Assembly (NCBI GenBank): GCA_000380225.1
Contig: KB904821.1
Coordinates: forward strand, 116,944 to 180,943
Reading direction: 5' to 3'
Source of the DNA: a filamentous cyanobacterium ESFC-1
GTDB lineage: Bacteria > Cyanobacteriota > Cyanobacteriia > Cyanobacteriales > Spirulinaceae
Length of the DNA stretch: 64,000 bases
A program made the position numbers and the translations under genes. Below are positions 25,375-34,901 of the stretch, one piece after another. Positions within the stretch are counted from its first letter, which is position 1, and every line of letters starts with the position of its first letter. The notes beneath the pieces were generated by a model that was not told where the DNA came from, did not search any database, and saw nothing but the letters and a program-made list of their open reading frames with translations.

Positions 25375-26763
25375 TTAACCTAAAGAGGTTATGGTTTGAG
25401 CAGAATTACTCGAAATACTATTGTTTTCATCGGCTTGGACGCTCACCCGTTCTAATCGTGCGCCGAGTTGACGCAGTTTATTTTCAAAACCGTCATAACC
25501 GCGATCGAGATGATGTAGTCCTTTCACAATCGTCATGCCATCGGCGGCTAATCCAGCCAACACCAGAGCCGCAGAAGCCCGCAAATCGGTGGCCATCACC
25601 GGTGCGCCGGAAATCATCGGGACACCGCGCACGATCGCGTTTTGACCTTTGATGCGAATATCAGCACCCATGCGGTTTAACTCCGCGACATGGCGCAAGC
25701 GGTTTTCAAACACCGTTTCGGTAATAATGCTGTTGCCTTCAGCGAGGGTCAGCAACGCCATAAACTGGGCTTGCATATCCGTGGGGAAACCGGGATAGGG
25801 TAGGGTTTTGATGTCTGTGGCTTGTAGGGGACGCGGGATCACGCGCATCCGATTCGGGGAATCCATCACCACTTCCGGGCCGATTTCTCGGAGTTTGGCA
25901 ATAACGGGGGTGAGATGGTCGGGAATTGCTGGAGATAAGCTGATTTCCGATTGGGCGATCGCGCCAGCGACGAGAAACGTTCCGGCTTCGATGCGATCGG
26001 GAACAATGGTGTAGTCTACCGAGTGTAATCGGGGTACGCCATCAATCATGATGGTATTTGTGCCTGCACCGCGAATTTTTGCCCCCATTGCTCGGCAGAA
26101 GTTCGCTAAATCTACGACTTCCGGCTCTTGGGCCGCATTTTCGAGGATGGTTTCGCCTTCAGCCAGGGTTGCCGCCATCATCAGGGTTTCTGTGGCACCG
26201 ACACTGGGATAATCCAGGTAAATGGAAGCTCCTTGGAGTCGGCTGCGACCGCCTTTGACATTGGCGTGAACAATGCCGTGTTCAATGCGGACATTGGCTC
26301 CCATGGCTTGTAAGCCCCGGACGTGCAAATCTACGGGTCTTGCACCAATGGCACAGCCGCCGGGTAAGGGAACGCGAGCAATGCCTAAACGAGCGAGTAA
26401 AGGCCCAATGGCGAAGAAACTGGCCCGTAGCTGGGAGACGAGTTCGTAAGGCGCTTGGCTGCAACCCACACTACTCGCATCGATTTCGAGGATGTCGTCT
26501 TGGCGTTGCAGTTTCACGCCCAAGGCTTCGAGGATTTGGCACATCCGCTTGATATCCATGAGGTCGGGAATGTTGCGGAGGCGGCAATCCTGGGGGCAGA
26601 GTAGGGTCCCGGCCATGATGGCCAGGGCGGAGTTTTTGGCCCCGCTAATGCGAACATGACCCTGTAGGGGTTGTTTTCCCCATACCTTCAGGATGGAAAC
26701 TGTGTCAGTTTGGGTCGAGTTGTTGTTGAGAGAGGGTGTAATGGCTTTATCCTCCACCGTCAA
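25375..26763 (-). CDS. murA: UDP-N-acetylglucosamine 1-carboxyvinyltransferase
   Basis: 462 residues, first committed step of peptidoglycan precursor synthesis. Lys43-Asn44 in [14 protein letters not shown] bind substrate, and the fosfomycin-sensitive loop [14 protein letters not shown] carries catalytic Cys137. The two inside-out alpha/beta domains show the usual repeats. It has an extra ~20-residue Ser/Asn/Thr-rich N-terminus and a similar C-terminal tail. Confidence 0.96.
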   Translation of the reverse strand: MTVEDKAITPSLNNNSTQTDTVSILKVWGKQPLQGHVRISGAKNSALAIMAGTLLCPQDCRLRNIPDLMDIKRMCQILEALGVKLQRQDDILEIDASSVGCSQAPYELVSQLRASFFAIGPLLARLGIARVPLPGGCAIGARPVDLHVRGLQAMGANVRIEHGIVHANVKGGRSRLQGASIYLDYPSVGATETLMMAATLAEGETILENAAQEPEVVDLANFCRAMGAKIRGAGTNTIMIDGVPRLHSVDYTIVPDRIEAGTFLVAGAIAQSEISLSPAIPDHLTPVIAKLREIGPEVVMDSPNRMRVIPRPLQATDIKTLPYPGFPTDMQAQFMALLTLAEGNSIITETVFENRLRHVAELNRMGADIRIKGQNAIVRGVPMISGAPVMATDLRASAALVLAGLAADGMTIVKGLHHLDRGYDGFENKLRQLGARLERVSVQADENNSISSNSAQTITSLG

Positions 26764-27007
26764 TAAATTTTTGTGAATATTTTTTAAATTTCGGTTCTGA
26801 TTCTACAGGAAAGCTCAAAAATGTCCAGTTTTTTCTAGGGTTTTGAGTGCAGTTGTATTGTTTTCACGGGGAAAGTTCATAATTTTAAGGATGAGTGTCT
26901 TTGTCGGAAGTTGGGGCTTTTTACGCGATCGCGCCCCACGCTTCCGGAAAGCAGTTGACGTTTTGGGGAAATTACGTCACTATAGAAAACTGCGAGTTCA
27001 ATTGCGT

Positions 27008-27092
27008 GCGGAACTGGCGGAATTGGTAGACGCGCTAGATTCAGGTTCTAGTGGGAGTTTATCCTGTGCGAGTTCAAGTCTCGCGTTCCGCA
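27008..27092 (+). tRNA. tRNA-Leu (anticodon CAG)
   Basis: Acceptor GCGGAAC (27008-27014) pairs with GTTCCGC ending at 27091, with discriminator A at 27092. The anticodon stem CTAGA/TCTAG encloses the loop TTCAGGT, giving anticodon CAG. A long variable arm (GTGGGAGTTTATCC) and the T-arm GCGAG-TTCAAGT-CTCGC complete a class II tRNA. The CCA end is not encoded. Confidence 0.95.
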
Positions 27093-27169
27093 TTATTGAG
27101 CGAAATACAAAGGAAAGTCCAGCAGTTGTGGGTTGAAAAACCGACAACTTTTTTAATGGCTGTTGTGAA

Positions 27170-27967
27170 ATGGTATTGACCAGTATTAAAAATCCTTGGA
27201 TTAAGCAATTACGCAAGTTGCGATCGCGCTCTTACCGTCATCAGCAAAACCTCTGCTTGCTCGAAGGAACTCATCTACTCGAACGGGCTTGTGATTTAAA
27301 TTATCCTTTAGAGGCAGTATGTGCGACTCCCGATTGGATAGAGCGTTATGGGAAACTCTGGCAACAAGTCCAAACTCAAGCCCAACGAGTAGAAATTGTG
27401 ACACCGACTGTCCTAGAGGCGATCGCCACCACGGTTAATCCAGACGGTGTAATAGCGACCCTGCCGCGATCGTGCCTTCAGCGTCCATTTAAACAGCCTG
27501 TGAGCTTAACTATTGCCCTCGAACGGCTCCAAGACCCCGGCAACCTCGGCACGATTCTACGAGCCGCAGCAGCGACTTCTGCCAGTGGTTTGTGGTTGAG
27601 CGAAGATAGTGTCGATCTCGACAATCCCAAAGTTTTACGGGCTTCTGCCGGAGAAGCCCTGCGCTTTCCCGTGGCAATATGTTCTGATGTAGGCAGCGCG
27701 ATCGCCCAAAGTCAAGCCCAAGGATTGCAAGTTGTCGCCACTTTACCTCAAGCTTCTCTAACGTATTGGGACGTAGACTGGACAAAACCAAGCTTGATTG
27801 TTTTAGGCAATGAAGGCGCGGGATTATCGCCAGAATTAATCGCAATGAGTGATATTCAAACCCAAATTCCTTTGAGTGCCGGGGTAGAATCGTTAAATGT
27901 CGCGATCGCGGCAGCGTTGTTGCTGTATGAAGCCCAGCGTCAGAAGATGGGGTTTTTTGGGCAGTAG
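27170..27967 (+). CDS. SpoU/TrmH-family RNA 2'-O-methyltransferase
   Basis: 265 residues, SPOUT trefoil-knot fold. Motif 1 is LERLQDPGNLGTILRAAAAT, motif 2 is LIVLGNEGAGLSPEL, motif 3 is IPLSAGVESLNVAIAAALLL. The N-terminal part (SIKNPWIKQLRKLRSRSYRH, LLEGTHLLERA) is the usual substrate-binding domain. The methylated RNA site cannot be told from sequence; rRNA or tRNA are both possible. It lies 77 bp downstream of tRNA-Leu on the same strand. Confidence 0.9.
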   Translation: MVLTSIKNPWIKQLRKLRSRSYRHQQNLCLLEGTHLLERACDLNYPLEAVCATPDWIERYGKLWQQVQTQAQRVEIVTPTVLEAIATTVNPDGVIATLPRSCLQRPFKQPVSLTIALERLQDPGNLGTILRAAAATSASGLWLSEDSVDLDNPKVLRASAGEALRFPVAICSDVGSAIAQSQAQGLQVVATLPQASLTYWDVDWTKPSLIVLGNEGAGLSPELIAMSDIQTQIPLSAGVESLNVAIAAALLLYEAQRQKMGFFGQ

Positions 27968-27970
27968 GCG

Positions 27971-27996
27971 TGTAGGGGCGGGGTTTCCCCGTCCAG
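27971..27996. repeat. TGTAGGGGCGGGGTTTCCCCGTCC repeat, copy 2 (inverted)
   Basis: Inverted copy of the element at 23981, here directly after the methyltransferase gene and before a heptamer repeat array. Confidence 0.8.
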
Positions 27997-28010
27997 AGAG
28001 GGGGAGGAAT

Positions 28011-28173
28011 TACCAATGACCAATGACCAATGACCAATGACCAATGACCAACGACCAACGACCAATGACCAATGACCAATGACCAATGACCAATGACCAA
28101 TGACCAATAACCAATAACCAACAACCAATAACCAATAACCAATAACCAACAACCAACAACCAACAACCAACCC
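28011..28173. repeat. Heptanucleotide tandem repeat array, ACCAATG/ACCAACA
   Basis: About 23 units of 7 bases: ACCAATG and ACCAACG on the left, ACCAATA and ACCAACA on the right. It is the reverse complement of the TTGGT-type arrays. It sits between the convergent methyltransferase and cysC genes. Confidence 0.9.
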
Positions 28174-28179
28174 AGATGA

Positions 28180-28710
28180 TCAGGACAAATAGCCGTCCGC
28201 TTGTAGCTTGCCTAAAACCTTTTCAACACTCTCGGCTAACTCCTCTTGGTCGGTGCGACATTCGATATCGGGGTTGGTGGGGGCTTCATAAGGGTCATCA
28301 ATCCCCGTGAAGTTCTTGATTTCGCCCGATCGCGCCCGCCGATATAAGCCTTTGACATCGCGGGCTTCGCAGATTTCTAAAGGCGCATTCACATACACTT
28401 CAATAAAATCGCCAATGCGATCGCGCACTTCTTCGCGAATCGCCCGATATGGGGAAATCGCCGATACAATCACGATTACGCCATTACGGGTCAAAAGATT
28501 GGCTACAAAACCAATGCGGCGAATATTCTCGTCTCGGTCTTCTTTACTGAATCCTAAACCTTTGGTCAAATTTTGGCGCACAATATCGCCATCGAGGACT
28601 TCGAGTTTATAACCATCGAGTCTTAGTTTTTCCGCCACAGATTTACTAATGGTGGTTTTACCTGCACCACTTAAACCCGTAAACCACAGGGTAACGCCTC
28701 GTTGCTCCAT
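28180..28710 (-). CDS. cysC: Adenylylsulfate kinase
   Basis: 176 residues. Walker A is GLSGAGKT (12-19). DGDIVRQNLTKGLGFSKEDR and RRIGFVANLLTRNGVIVIVS are the APS-binding signature, and FIEVYVNAPLEICEARDVKG follows. It phosphorylates APS to PAPS in sulfate assimilation or for sulfation. Same strand as ccmP upstream, 75 bp apart, with no functional link expected. Confidence 0.95.
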   Translation of the reverse strand: MEQRGVTLWFTGLSGAGKTTISKSVAEKLRLDGYKLEVLDGDIVRQNLTKGLGFSKEDRDENIRRIGFVANLLTRNGVIVIVSAISPYRAIREEVRDRIGDFIEVYVNAPLEICEARDVKGLYRRARSGEIKNFTGIDDPYEAPTNPDIECRTDQEELAESVEKVLGKLQADGYLS

Positions 28711-28785
28711 GAATTCTTATTTCCTAACGATCGAGCTTCAATATTGTGCCATTCTCCCTTGAGTCATGCCAAGGCGATCGCGAGT

Positions 28786-29430
28786 TTACTCATTGCGACC
28801 TTGAGGTGTGTTGCGATCGCGACCAAATACATTTTCCATTGTCGCCAATACTGCCTGAGAAGCCGCAATAATATCTCGTTCCTCTCCGCCCAAATATAAC
28901 CGCCCAAAGCTCCCCACGGCTGAAATTTGCAAAATATTAATCTCAGCCGCTTTTTCGGCTTCATTCGCGGCTAAAGCAGCATAAGCGGCGGGTTCAACTT
29001 CAAACACATACAACGATTGTCCGGCTAAAATCATCTGGCCGCGGCGGGTGCGGTTAATGAGTTGGACTTGGTGGGGGTCGATATTGCGGATAATTTGGCT
29101 CGAAATCACCCTAGGCCGCAGGCGATCGCTTTGTGTTACGCCTAACTTATCCAAAATCGCTTTTCCGGCGGTACGGACTTGCCCTTGGCGACTGGCGTGG
29201 ATTTCTAAAACACCGTACAATCGCTCTACCATTTGCACCCCAGGACGTACCGAGGTTGATTTTAAGGCCACATCAGTAATGCGGTTAATTTCAATCCCTG
29301 GCGAAATTTCAATCCAAAGGGATGTATCCCCCGGAAGCGGCAAAAAGCCGAGGGAGACAGTACCCATATAGGCGGCGTGCTGGGGCTGCAAGCTGTCTAT
29401 ATAAACATAACTGCGTAGTTCGATACCCAA
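28786..29430 (-). CDS. ccmP: CcmP-type tandem BMC-domain carboxysome shell protein
   Basis: The start at TTG 29430 is favoured: GGAG lies 9 bases before it and the product then begins at the conserved [20 protein letters not shown]. 214 residues, two bacterial microcompartment domains in tandem (roughly 1-105 and 110-205), the second with [20 protein letters not shown] and [20 protein letters not shown]. CcmP forms stacked pseudohexamers with a large gated pore in the beta-carboxysome shell. It sits away from any ccmKLMN cluster, as is usual for this satellite gene. An ATG at 29469 would add 13 unconserved residues. Confidence 0.9.
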   Translation of the reverse strand: MGIELRSYVYIDSLQPQHAAYMGTVSLGFLPLPGDTSLWIEISPGIEINRITDVALKSTSVRPGVQMVERLYGVLEIHASRQGQVRTAGKAILDKLGVTQSDRLRPRVISSQIIRNIDPHQVQLINRTRRGQMILAGQSLYVFEVEPAAYAALAANEAEKAAEINILQISAVGSFGRLYLGGEERDIIAASQAVLATMENVFGRDRNTPQGRNE

Positions 29431-29493
29431 AGTTTCTTTCTCCAGTGCGGGAATAGCGTTGATGTGCAACCTCTGTGCATCATACGCAATTAT

Positions 29494-29589
29494 TAGTCAT
29501 TGGTCATTGGTCATTGGTCGTTGGTCGTTGGTTGTTGGTTGTTGGTTGTTGGTTGTTGGTTGTTGGTTGTTGGTCATTGGTCGTTGGTA
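29494..29589. repeat. Heptanucleotide tandem repeat array, TTGGTCA/TTGGTTG
   Basis: About 13 units: TTGGTCA, TTGGTCG, then TTGGTTG and again TTGGTCA/TTGGTCG. Lies upstream of ccmP. Confidence 0.9.
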
Positions 29590-29602
29590 ATTTCTCTCCA
29601 CT

Positions 29603-29757
29603 ATTGGGCGGGGAAACCCCGCCCCTACACCCCGATTGCCGATTGCCCCAAAAACCCCCACTGCCCACAGCAAAGCTGCCTACTGCCCAAAAACTTCCCC
29701 CTCCTCCCCCTCCTCCCCCTCCTCCCACTATTGGGCGGGGAAACCCCACCCCTACAC
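29603..29757. repeat. Two copies (3 and 4) of the GC-rich repeat with C-rich spacer
   Basis: TTGGGCGGGGAAACCCCGCC starts at 29605 and TTGGGCGGGGAAACCCCACC at 29731. Between them are CCGATTGCCGATTGCC and a run of CCTCCTCCCC. This is a composite of repeat blocks seen elsewhere in the window. Confidence 0.8.
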
Positions 29758-30187
29758 ACCGATTGCCGATTGCCAAACAGCGACCGCTCAATAAAATCCG
29801 TGAAAATACGCAAGACAAATCTCACAGAATCTGGTGATACGGATCGCATCCCCCCCAAAGGGATTCGAGCAAGATAAGATAGTGTAAGTCACCGAAACAA
29901 TCATCAATTTTCTGAAAGTCAATTACGATTTAGCCCAGAAAATCAGTTTTCGGTAAAGCCACAAGAGTTATCAATTTTGTTGACCTCGATGAATGGCCAA
30001 TCTGCTTAATAAGCCAGATTCTATGGCGATCGCGTCACCATTTAGAGATTACTTTTTTTGAGTTCAACCATCAGATTTTCTGCTCGTTTTCTTGACAAAG
30101 ATTTGAGAAACATTATGCGGAAAAATATTGTCGCTCTTGTAGTGTGATTTAGCAATCCTGTTTACCGTTTTAGGACAGAGAACCGTA
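29758..30187. other. Gap without gene upstream of the Mo-nitrogenase C-domain gene
   Basis: About 430 bp. The left part holds GATTGCCGATTGCC repeat text. The remainder is AT-rich without coding character and probably contains the promoter of the next gene. No recognised operator was found. Confidence 0.35.
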
Positions 30188-30565
30188 ATGGTTAATGTAG
30201 CCGAATATACCATTAAGCGAATTATCTTCAGTCGTTGGCAATCTGCTACGGATTTCCAGTCAAAAACTCAAATCAATTCTCCTCGCAAACGTGCCGCAAA
30301 GCTTGATTTTCCCTTGTTGCGTCCTGTGCGTCAGTGGCTTAACCACATTGAAGTGAAAAACGTCAAACTGGCGCATCAGTTATGTAGCTTAATTCCGGCT
30401 CAGTGTCCGTTTGAGCGAGATATCAAGCTATTTGGGCGGACTTTGTTCCATATTCCGCCGATGTGCAAGCTTAATCCCTTGTACGAAGAATTAATGATGT
30501 TGCGGTTTAAGGCATTGTGCTACTTAGCCGAAGAATGTGGCGAGGACATCAGCGCATACTGCTAA
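30188..30565 (+). CDS. Mo-dependent nitrogenase C-terminal domain protein
   Basis: 125 residues. The C-terminal ~80 residues (VRQWLNHIEVKNVKLAHQLC, LIPAQCPFERDIKLFGRTLF, IPPMCKLNPLYEELMMLRFK) match the small domain named after a Mo-nitrogenase C-terminus. It is common as a stand-alone protein in cyanobacteria, including non-fixers. Conserved Cys and Pro positions are present. No nif genes are in the window. Function unknown; the family name should not be read as nitrogenase activity. Confidence 0.78.
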   Translation: MVNVAEYTIKRIIFSRWQSATDFQSKTQINSPRKRAAKLDFPLLRPVRQWLNHIEVKNVKLAHQLCSLIPAQCPFERDIKLFGRTLFHIPPMCKLNPLYEELMMLRFKALCYLAEECGEDISAYC

Positions 30566-30599
30566 TATTTCATAATGTGGAATATTTTGAGCAGTTTTT

Positions 30600-31352
30600 A
30601 TGGCAATTATTGCCCTCAAAGCTTGGTATCTGCCGAACTACGAACCCATTGATGAAGCGACAAAGCGATCGCCCGATCTGCGCTTGAGTCGCAATAGTTT
30701 ACTCAAATCTGGGTTAAGGGCTGATTTTCTCGACGATCGCGCCTTGGTGCAAGCAAGCCCTTGGTTTCGTCGCTATCTCGAAGGGGAAACGGTAGAATTT
30801 TACCTCGAAGGCAGTGGCACTTATGCGATCGCGAATATTGACCTCGTATCCCAAGAACTTTATTTCGTCAAACAAGAAAGCACCGCGACTCTCGATCCGG
30901 TTATCTTCCTGAGTTGTCAAACCGAAATCGCGACAACCGCTAACTTAATTCAAGAAACCCTCGACGACGCGATCGCGCAATTCAACCCGCGATCGCGTCT
31001 ACCTTTGCGCCTAGAAGTCGCCCAACGCCCCACAGATACCCCCCTCCGCCTCAGCCCCGCGCAACTGCGTCAAATCCGCAAAAGCTTGCTGTATATCGCT
31101 GATATTACCCCCATCACCCACACCGAAAAGACCCTCATTCCCAGTCCCCAAGTTTGCGTCGAATTGGGCTTTGCTTTGCAAAACAAACGCACCGGACAAA
31201 TCCTGCTACTTCAAGAAAACCGCATCGAAGGTCAAATGCCCTTTGACCTCAGCAATACCCAGCAACTCAGCTTCACCCAAGCCTCAGAATTACAAAACAC
31301 CCTCCCCGATCTTTTAGAAACCCTCTTAAGTCGCTACAAATTATTTGCCTAA
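30600..31352 (+). CDS. Conserved cyanobacterial-type hypothetical protein
   Basis: 250 residues, soluble. Visible features: an N-terminal ALKAWYLPNYEPIDEATKRS, the middle FRRYLEGETVEFYLEGSGTY, and a C-terminal part LLYIADITPITHTEKTLIPS then VCVELGFALQNKRTGQILLL. The last text (an E-L-G-A/G-A stretch after a threat-of-nucleotide-like region) faintly recalls nucleotide-sugar or TIR-like folds, but this is too weak to name. It starts 34 bp after the Mo-nitrogenase domain gene, so the pair may be co-transcribed. Confidence 0.7.
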   Translation: MAIIALKAWYLPNYEPIDEATKRSPDLRLSRNSLLKSGLRADFLDDRALVQASPWFRRYLEGETVEFYLEGSGTYAIANIDLVSQELYFVKQESTATLDPVIFLSCQTEIATTANLIQETLDDAIAQFNPRSRLPLRLEVAQRPTDTPLRLSPAQLRQIRKSLLYIADITPITHTEKTLIPSPQVCVELGFALQNKRTGQILLLQENRIEGQMPFDLSNTQQLSFTQASELQNTLPDLLETLLSRYKLFA

Positions 31353-31440
31353 ACCGCATTTTCCGTTTCAATGGAGTGGTATCGTAGCTTCTTAAAGGGA
31401 CTTTTCCCGATTCAACCCCCAGTAACGAGGAGTATCTCTT

Positions 31441-31692
31441 ATGCCTAGAACCCCTGATGAGTTTGCCGTTCACATTATGATGGCAGGCGGACACCGAGAA
31501 GAAGTCCGTTTTCCCACTATCCAGGAATTCCAAAAATGGTATAGCGGGGAACTAATGCCCAAGGCAAACGACTCTACTTTTATCAGCGTACCGATTAAAA
31601 ACATCCAAGGGGAATACATGGTGGTACGCCCTAGTAGCGTTATGGCCATTCGCGTTGAGCCAGTTTTCGCGGGTAGCATCGATCGCTTCTAG
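31441..31692 (+). CDS. Small conserved hypothetical protein
   Basis: 83 residues. FAVHIMMAGGHREEVRFPTI followed by QEFQKWYSGELM and FISVPIKNIQGEYMVVRPSS suggests a compact alpha/beta fold, probably a cyanobacterial family. GAGGAGTATCT lies close before the ATG as the ribosome site. It lies 29 bp upstream of mltA. Function unknown. Confidence 0.75.
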   Translation: MPRTPDEFAVHIMMAGGHREEVRFPTIQEFQKWYSGELMPKANDSTFISVPIKNIQGEYMVVRPSSVMAIRVEPVFAGSIDRF

Positions 31693-31721
31693 ACCCAAGC
31701 TTTTATCAAATTTGAGTCAAT

Positions 31722-32903
31722 ATGAAGAAAATTATTGCATTATTCTGTTTAGGTTTGGCATTGGTAACGGCGATTCCCGCTTTTGCTAACAGTCCAACTA
31801 CCTCTAGTATTAATGCCCCGCCTTTACATCGGGTCAGCTTAAATCGCGATTTTACGAATTTAGCGTTTGACGAGCAAATTTTTTGGGGTCGCAACGGCAA
31901 ACCCGCCGATAAACAAGCGCTTTTACAATCGGTTGACCACAGTTTGCGCTACCTTAGCACTCCTACTGCGGCCAGAGTCTACAGCAGTTATCCAGTAGAA
32001 GGAATTACAGTAGATCGCGTCCGTCGTTCTTTGGTACGGTTTCGGCAGTTAGTGGTTAACTCCCGCAGCCCCGAAGAATTGCAAGCGGCAGTACAACGAG
32101 AATTTGCCTTTTATAAATCATCGGGACGGGATGCCAGTGGCGATGTGCATTTTACCGCTTATTATGTGCCGATGCACCAAGCCAGTCGCGTTCGCACCGA
32201 GGAATATCGTTATCCTTTGTATCGCAAGCCTGCTAATTTGGAGCAATGGTCTTTACCTCATCCCACTCGCGCTGAGTTAGAAGGAATTGACGGAACCGGA
32301 AGTGATAGTCTCTTGCGCGGCAATGAGTTGGTGTGGTTTCGCGATCGCCTCGAAGCCTTTTTGGTTCACGTCCAAGGTTCAGCCCGCTTACAACTCACTG
32401 ACGGCACAGAAATGTCCATTGGCTACGCCGGGAGTACCGATTATGATTATGTCAGTTTAGGACGCGAAATGGCGAAAGAAGGCCGCGTTGCCCCTACTGG
32501 CATTAGTATTCCCGTTATTCAGGATTACTTTGAGCGCGTTCCTGAAGATTTAGATGTGTTCCTCCCGCGCAACAATCGCTTTATCTTTTTCCGAGAAACC
32601 AATGGCGCACCCCCAAGCGGCAGTATTGGTGTTCCTGTGACCGCAGACCGTTCGATTGCCACAGATAAGGCTATGATGCCGCCGGGGGCGTTGGCGTTGG
32701 TTCATACCCGCATTCCGTTCCGCACAGAGAATGGTGAAATGGAAACCCCGGTGGTGAGTCGCTTTGTGTTGGATCAAGATACAGGGAGTGCGATTAAGTC
32801 CCCAGGCCGCGTTGATTTGTTCTTGGGAACGGGTCCTGAAGCGGGCGATCGCGCAGGCATTGTGGGTTGGACAGGGGAGTTATATTATCTCTTGTTGAAG
32901 TAG
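31722..32903 (+). CDS. mltA: Membrane-bound lytic murein transglycosylase A
   Basis: 393 residues with a signal peptide (MKKIIALFCLGLALVTAIPA, cut near AFANS). The MltA domain shows GDVHFTAYYVPMHQASRVRT and FLVHVQGSARLQLTDGTEMS. The C-terminal 3D domain carries the three Asp box in FVLDQDTGSAIKSPGRVDLF then AGDRAGIVG. It cleaves the glycan strand of peptidoglycan to 1,6-anhydroMurNAc ends. No lipobox Cys is seen, so it is likely periplasmic. Confidence 0.93.
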   Translation: MKKIIALFCLGLALVTAIPAFANSPTTSSINAPPLHRVSLNRDFTNLAFDEQIFWGRNGKPADKQALLQSVDHSLRYLSTPTAARVYSSYPVEGITVDRVRRSLVRFRQLVVNSRSPEELQAAVQREFAFYKSSGRDASGDVHFTAYYVPMHQASRVRTEEYRYPLYRKPANLEQWSLPHPTRAELEGIDGTGSDSLLRGNELVWFRDRLEAFLVHVQGSARLQLTDGTEMSIGYAGSTDYDYVSLGREMAKEGRVAPTGISIPVIQDYFERVPEDLDVFLPRNNRFIFFRETNGAPPSGSIGVPVTADRSIATDKAMMPPGALALVHTRIPFRTENGEMETPVVSRFVLDQDTGSAIKSPGRVDLFLGTGPEAGDRAGIVGWTGELYYLLLK

Positions 32904-33200
32904 AAGCAATGACTAATGACCATTGGTGACAAGTTAGGCTACACCATCCCCATGTCAAAAAGATTCTAAACCTTTGTATCGGGGAACAGGTCTCCTCGCC
33001 CAATCTCAACTTTAGGGTTATGAAAATTTGAAGGTACAGTCGCGTCCAATAACGTAAACTTGGACGGGGAAACCCCCCCCCTACAAGGCACTTGACAATA
33101 GGGAAAAAACCTTAACTTGTCACGAATGACTAATGACCAATGACCAATGACCAATACATAATTCCCCTGGCCTGGACTTTGAGTTCCGGGCTTTTCTGTA
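32904..33200. other. Repeat-rich gap between convergent genes
   Basis: Contains single and triple heptamer units (near 32910 and 33125-33157) and GC-rich repeat copy 5 at 33061-33085 (TGGACGGGGAAACCCCCCCC). No gene is supported. Confidence 0.6.
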
Positions 33201-33770
33201 TCACAACCACGGCAGATAAAAATAGCGGGTTTTGGCGGTAGGAGACAAACGAACCCAGATCGCGATCGCGCTTTTCTTCTGTATATCTTGAGAACCGGAT
33301 TGGACAAAGGGGGCGATCGCGTAGCGAAAACGACAACGATGCCCGCGAAAACCCGGTTTTGCTGCCAGTAACCAGCCTTTTTCGTAGTTGGCGATATCCC
33401 CAATCCAGGGGGGTTCGAGATCGTTTTGACTCGCCAAAAAGTTACAAAACATTACGGCATCGTCGTGATGCTTTTTAATGCCGCTAGGGGCGTAAGTTTC
33501 GGCATATTGAGCGAAAATTTGGGAAAATTGCGAATCTAATCCCTGTGTGGTCAATGGCAGTAAACCTCGCACTGCATTAAGCCGCTTACGGTGTAAAGAA
33601 CGGGCAAAAAAATTAATCTGGGGCGATCGCAACTCTCGCAGTTGTTGTATTTCTGCGGCATTTAAGCCTAATTTTTGACCCATTTCGGCAGGATTGTCGA
33701 AAAACTGCTGCCTGAGTTCAGAATCCACATACAAACGGGCTAAAACTTGCTGGATTGCTTTTAGACTCAT
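33201..33770 (-). CDS. SCO6045-like C-terminal domain protein
   Basis: 189 residues. The N-terminal half (AIQQVLARLYVDSELRQQFF, NPAEMGQKLGLNAAEIQQLR, FARSLHRKRLNAVRGLLPLT) is an all-helical domain I recall under this name, related in layout to the HvfC/BufC helper type. Middle conserved text is HHDDAVMFCNFLASQ. The basic C-terminal part has FRGHRCRFRYAIAPFVQ. Divergent from heme oxygenase. Function unknown. Confidence 0.65.
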   Translation of the reverse strand: MSLKAIQQVLARLYVDSELRQQFFDNPAEMGQKLGLNAAEIQQLRELRSPQINFFARSLHRKRLNAVRGLLPLTTQGLDSQFSQIFAQYAETYAPSGIKKHHDDAVMFCNFLASQNDLEPPWIGDIANYEKGWLLAAKPGFRGHRCRFRYAIAPFVQSGSQDIQKKSAIAIWVRLSPTAKTRYFYLPWL

Positions 33771-33910
33771 GTCTAAATTTAAGGAAATTGCTGTTACTGT
33801 AAAAATTCTTAATGAAAAATCCTAATAAATCAGTTTAACGTAGCAAGTTAGGCGGTTTTTTGACCCAATAACAATGGGTTTGCAGTTAATCATAGAATAG
33901 GAAATTTAGT

Positions 33911-34636
33911 ATGAGTGTCAATTTAGCTACTATGTTACGGGAAGGGACGAAAAAGTCCCACTCAATGGCAGAAAACGTTGGTTTTGTCAAGTGTTTTCTC
34001 AAAGGTGTAGTCGAAAAAGAATCTTACCGCAAATTGGTCACCAATCTTTACTACGTCTATTCCGCGATGGAAGAGGAAATGGAGAAACAACGGCAACATC
34101 CGCTTGTTTCTAAAATGTACTTTCCTGAACTGAATCGTAAGCCGAGCTTAGAGCAAGATTTATTTTATTATTACGGGCCAAACTGGCGGGAAGAAATTAG
34201 CATTTCTCCTGCTGGAAAAGCTTATGTAGAGCGCATTCGCGAGGTTTCTAATAATCGCCCCGAATTGTTGATTTCCCATTTATACACGCGCTATTTAGGG
34301 GATTTATCCGGCGGTCAAATTCTCAAGAAAATCGCTAAAACGGCGATGAAACTAGAAGAAGGCCAAGGCACATCTTTTTATGAATTTGAGGCTATTGCTG
34401 ACGAAAAAGCCTTTAAGAATAAATACCGCGAAACCCTCGATACCCTTCCGATTGACGAAGCCACGGCTCAAGATATTGTCGATGAAGCCAACGCCGCTTT
34501 TGGGATGAACATGAAACTGTTTAACGAACTCGAAGGTAACTTAGTCAAAGCCATTGGCACAATGCTGTTTAATACCTTAACTCGTCGTCGCTCTCGCGGT
34601 AACACCGATACCGAGTTAGCTGCGGCTGAGAATTAA
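33911..34636 (+). CDS. Heme oxygenase (biliverdin-producing)
   Basis: 241 residues. Proximal heme ligand is His17 in REGTKKSHSMAENVGF. Other signatures are YVYSAMEEEME, ELNRKPSLEQDLFYYYGP, and distal helix HLYTRYLGDLSGGQILKKIA. Using ferredoxin, it opens heme to biliverdin IX-alpha for phycobilin synthesis and iron release. The length is standard for cyanobacterial HO1. A long stem-loop follows the stop. Confidence 0.96.
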   Translation: MSVNLATMLREGTKKSHSMAENVGFVKCFLKGVVEKESYRKLVTNLYYVYSAMEEEMEKQRQHPLVSKMYFPELNRKPSLEQDLFYYYGPNWREEISISPAGKAYVERIREVSNNRPELLISHLYTRYLGDLSGGQILKKIAKTAMKLEEGQGTSFYEFEAIADEKAFKNKYRETLDTLPIDEATAQDIVDEANAAFGMNMKLFNELEGNLVKAIGTMLFNTLTRRRSRGNTDTELAAAEN

Positions 34637-34675
34637 GGCTTGATTTAGACGGCACAACAAGCATCACTTATTTTT

Positions 34676-34734
34676 AATAACCCTGAAGGCTCAGGTGATG
34701 ATAGGAGAGTTATCATCGGGCTTTCAGGGTTATT
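34676..34734 (+). terminator. Long stem-loop after heme oxygenase
   Basis: AATAACCCTGAA (34676-34687) and TTCAGGGTTATT (34723-34734) pair perfectly over 12 bp. Inside, GATGATA and TATCATC add an inner stem. It is followed by TTGCATTG rather than a T-run. It is likely a terminator or a 3' stabilising structure. Confidence 0.6.
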
Positions 34735-34901
34735 TGCATTGAGGGGATGGTGAATTTGCCGGGAAGAAAAACGCACAGAGTCGGACAAGGGATCAACTTT
34801 CTTATATTAATTTAATACTTTCACGAAAATCGTGTTAAGTTATGTAAAACAGGGTTAGATGTCCTACCCACCTTGCATTTATCTTTTCAGGGAATTTAAT
34901 A

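Noticed and set aside
26843..27136. 97-codon frame across 27008-27092
   Set aside because: It covers a complete tRNA-Leu gene and has no other support.
23793..29589. CRISPR array
   Set aside because: Repeats are contiguous 7-base units without unique spacers, and no cas gene is present.
30188..30565. Evidence for nitrogen fixation from the Mo-nitrogenase C-terminal domain
   Set aside because: The stand-alone domain is common in non-fixing cyanobacteria, and no nif gene is in the window.
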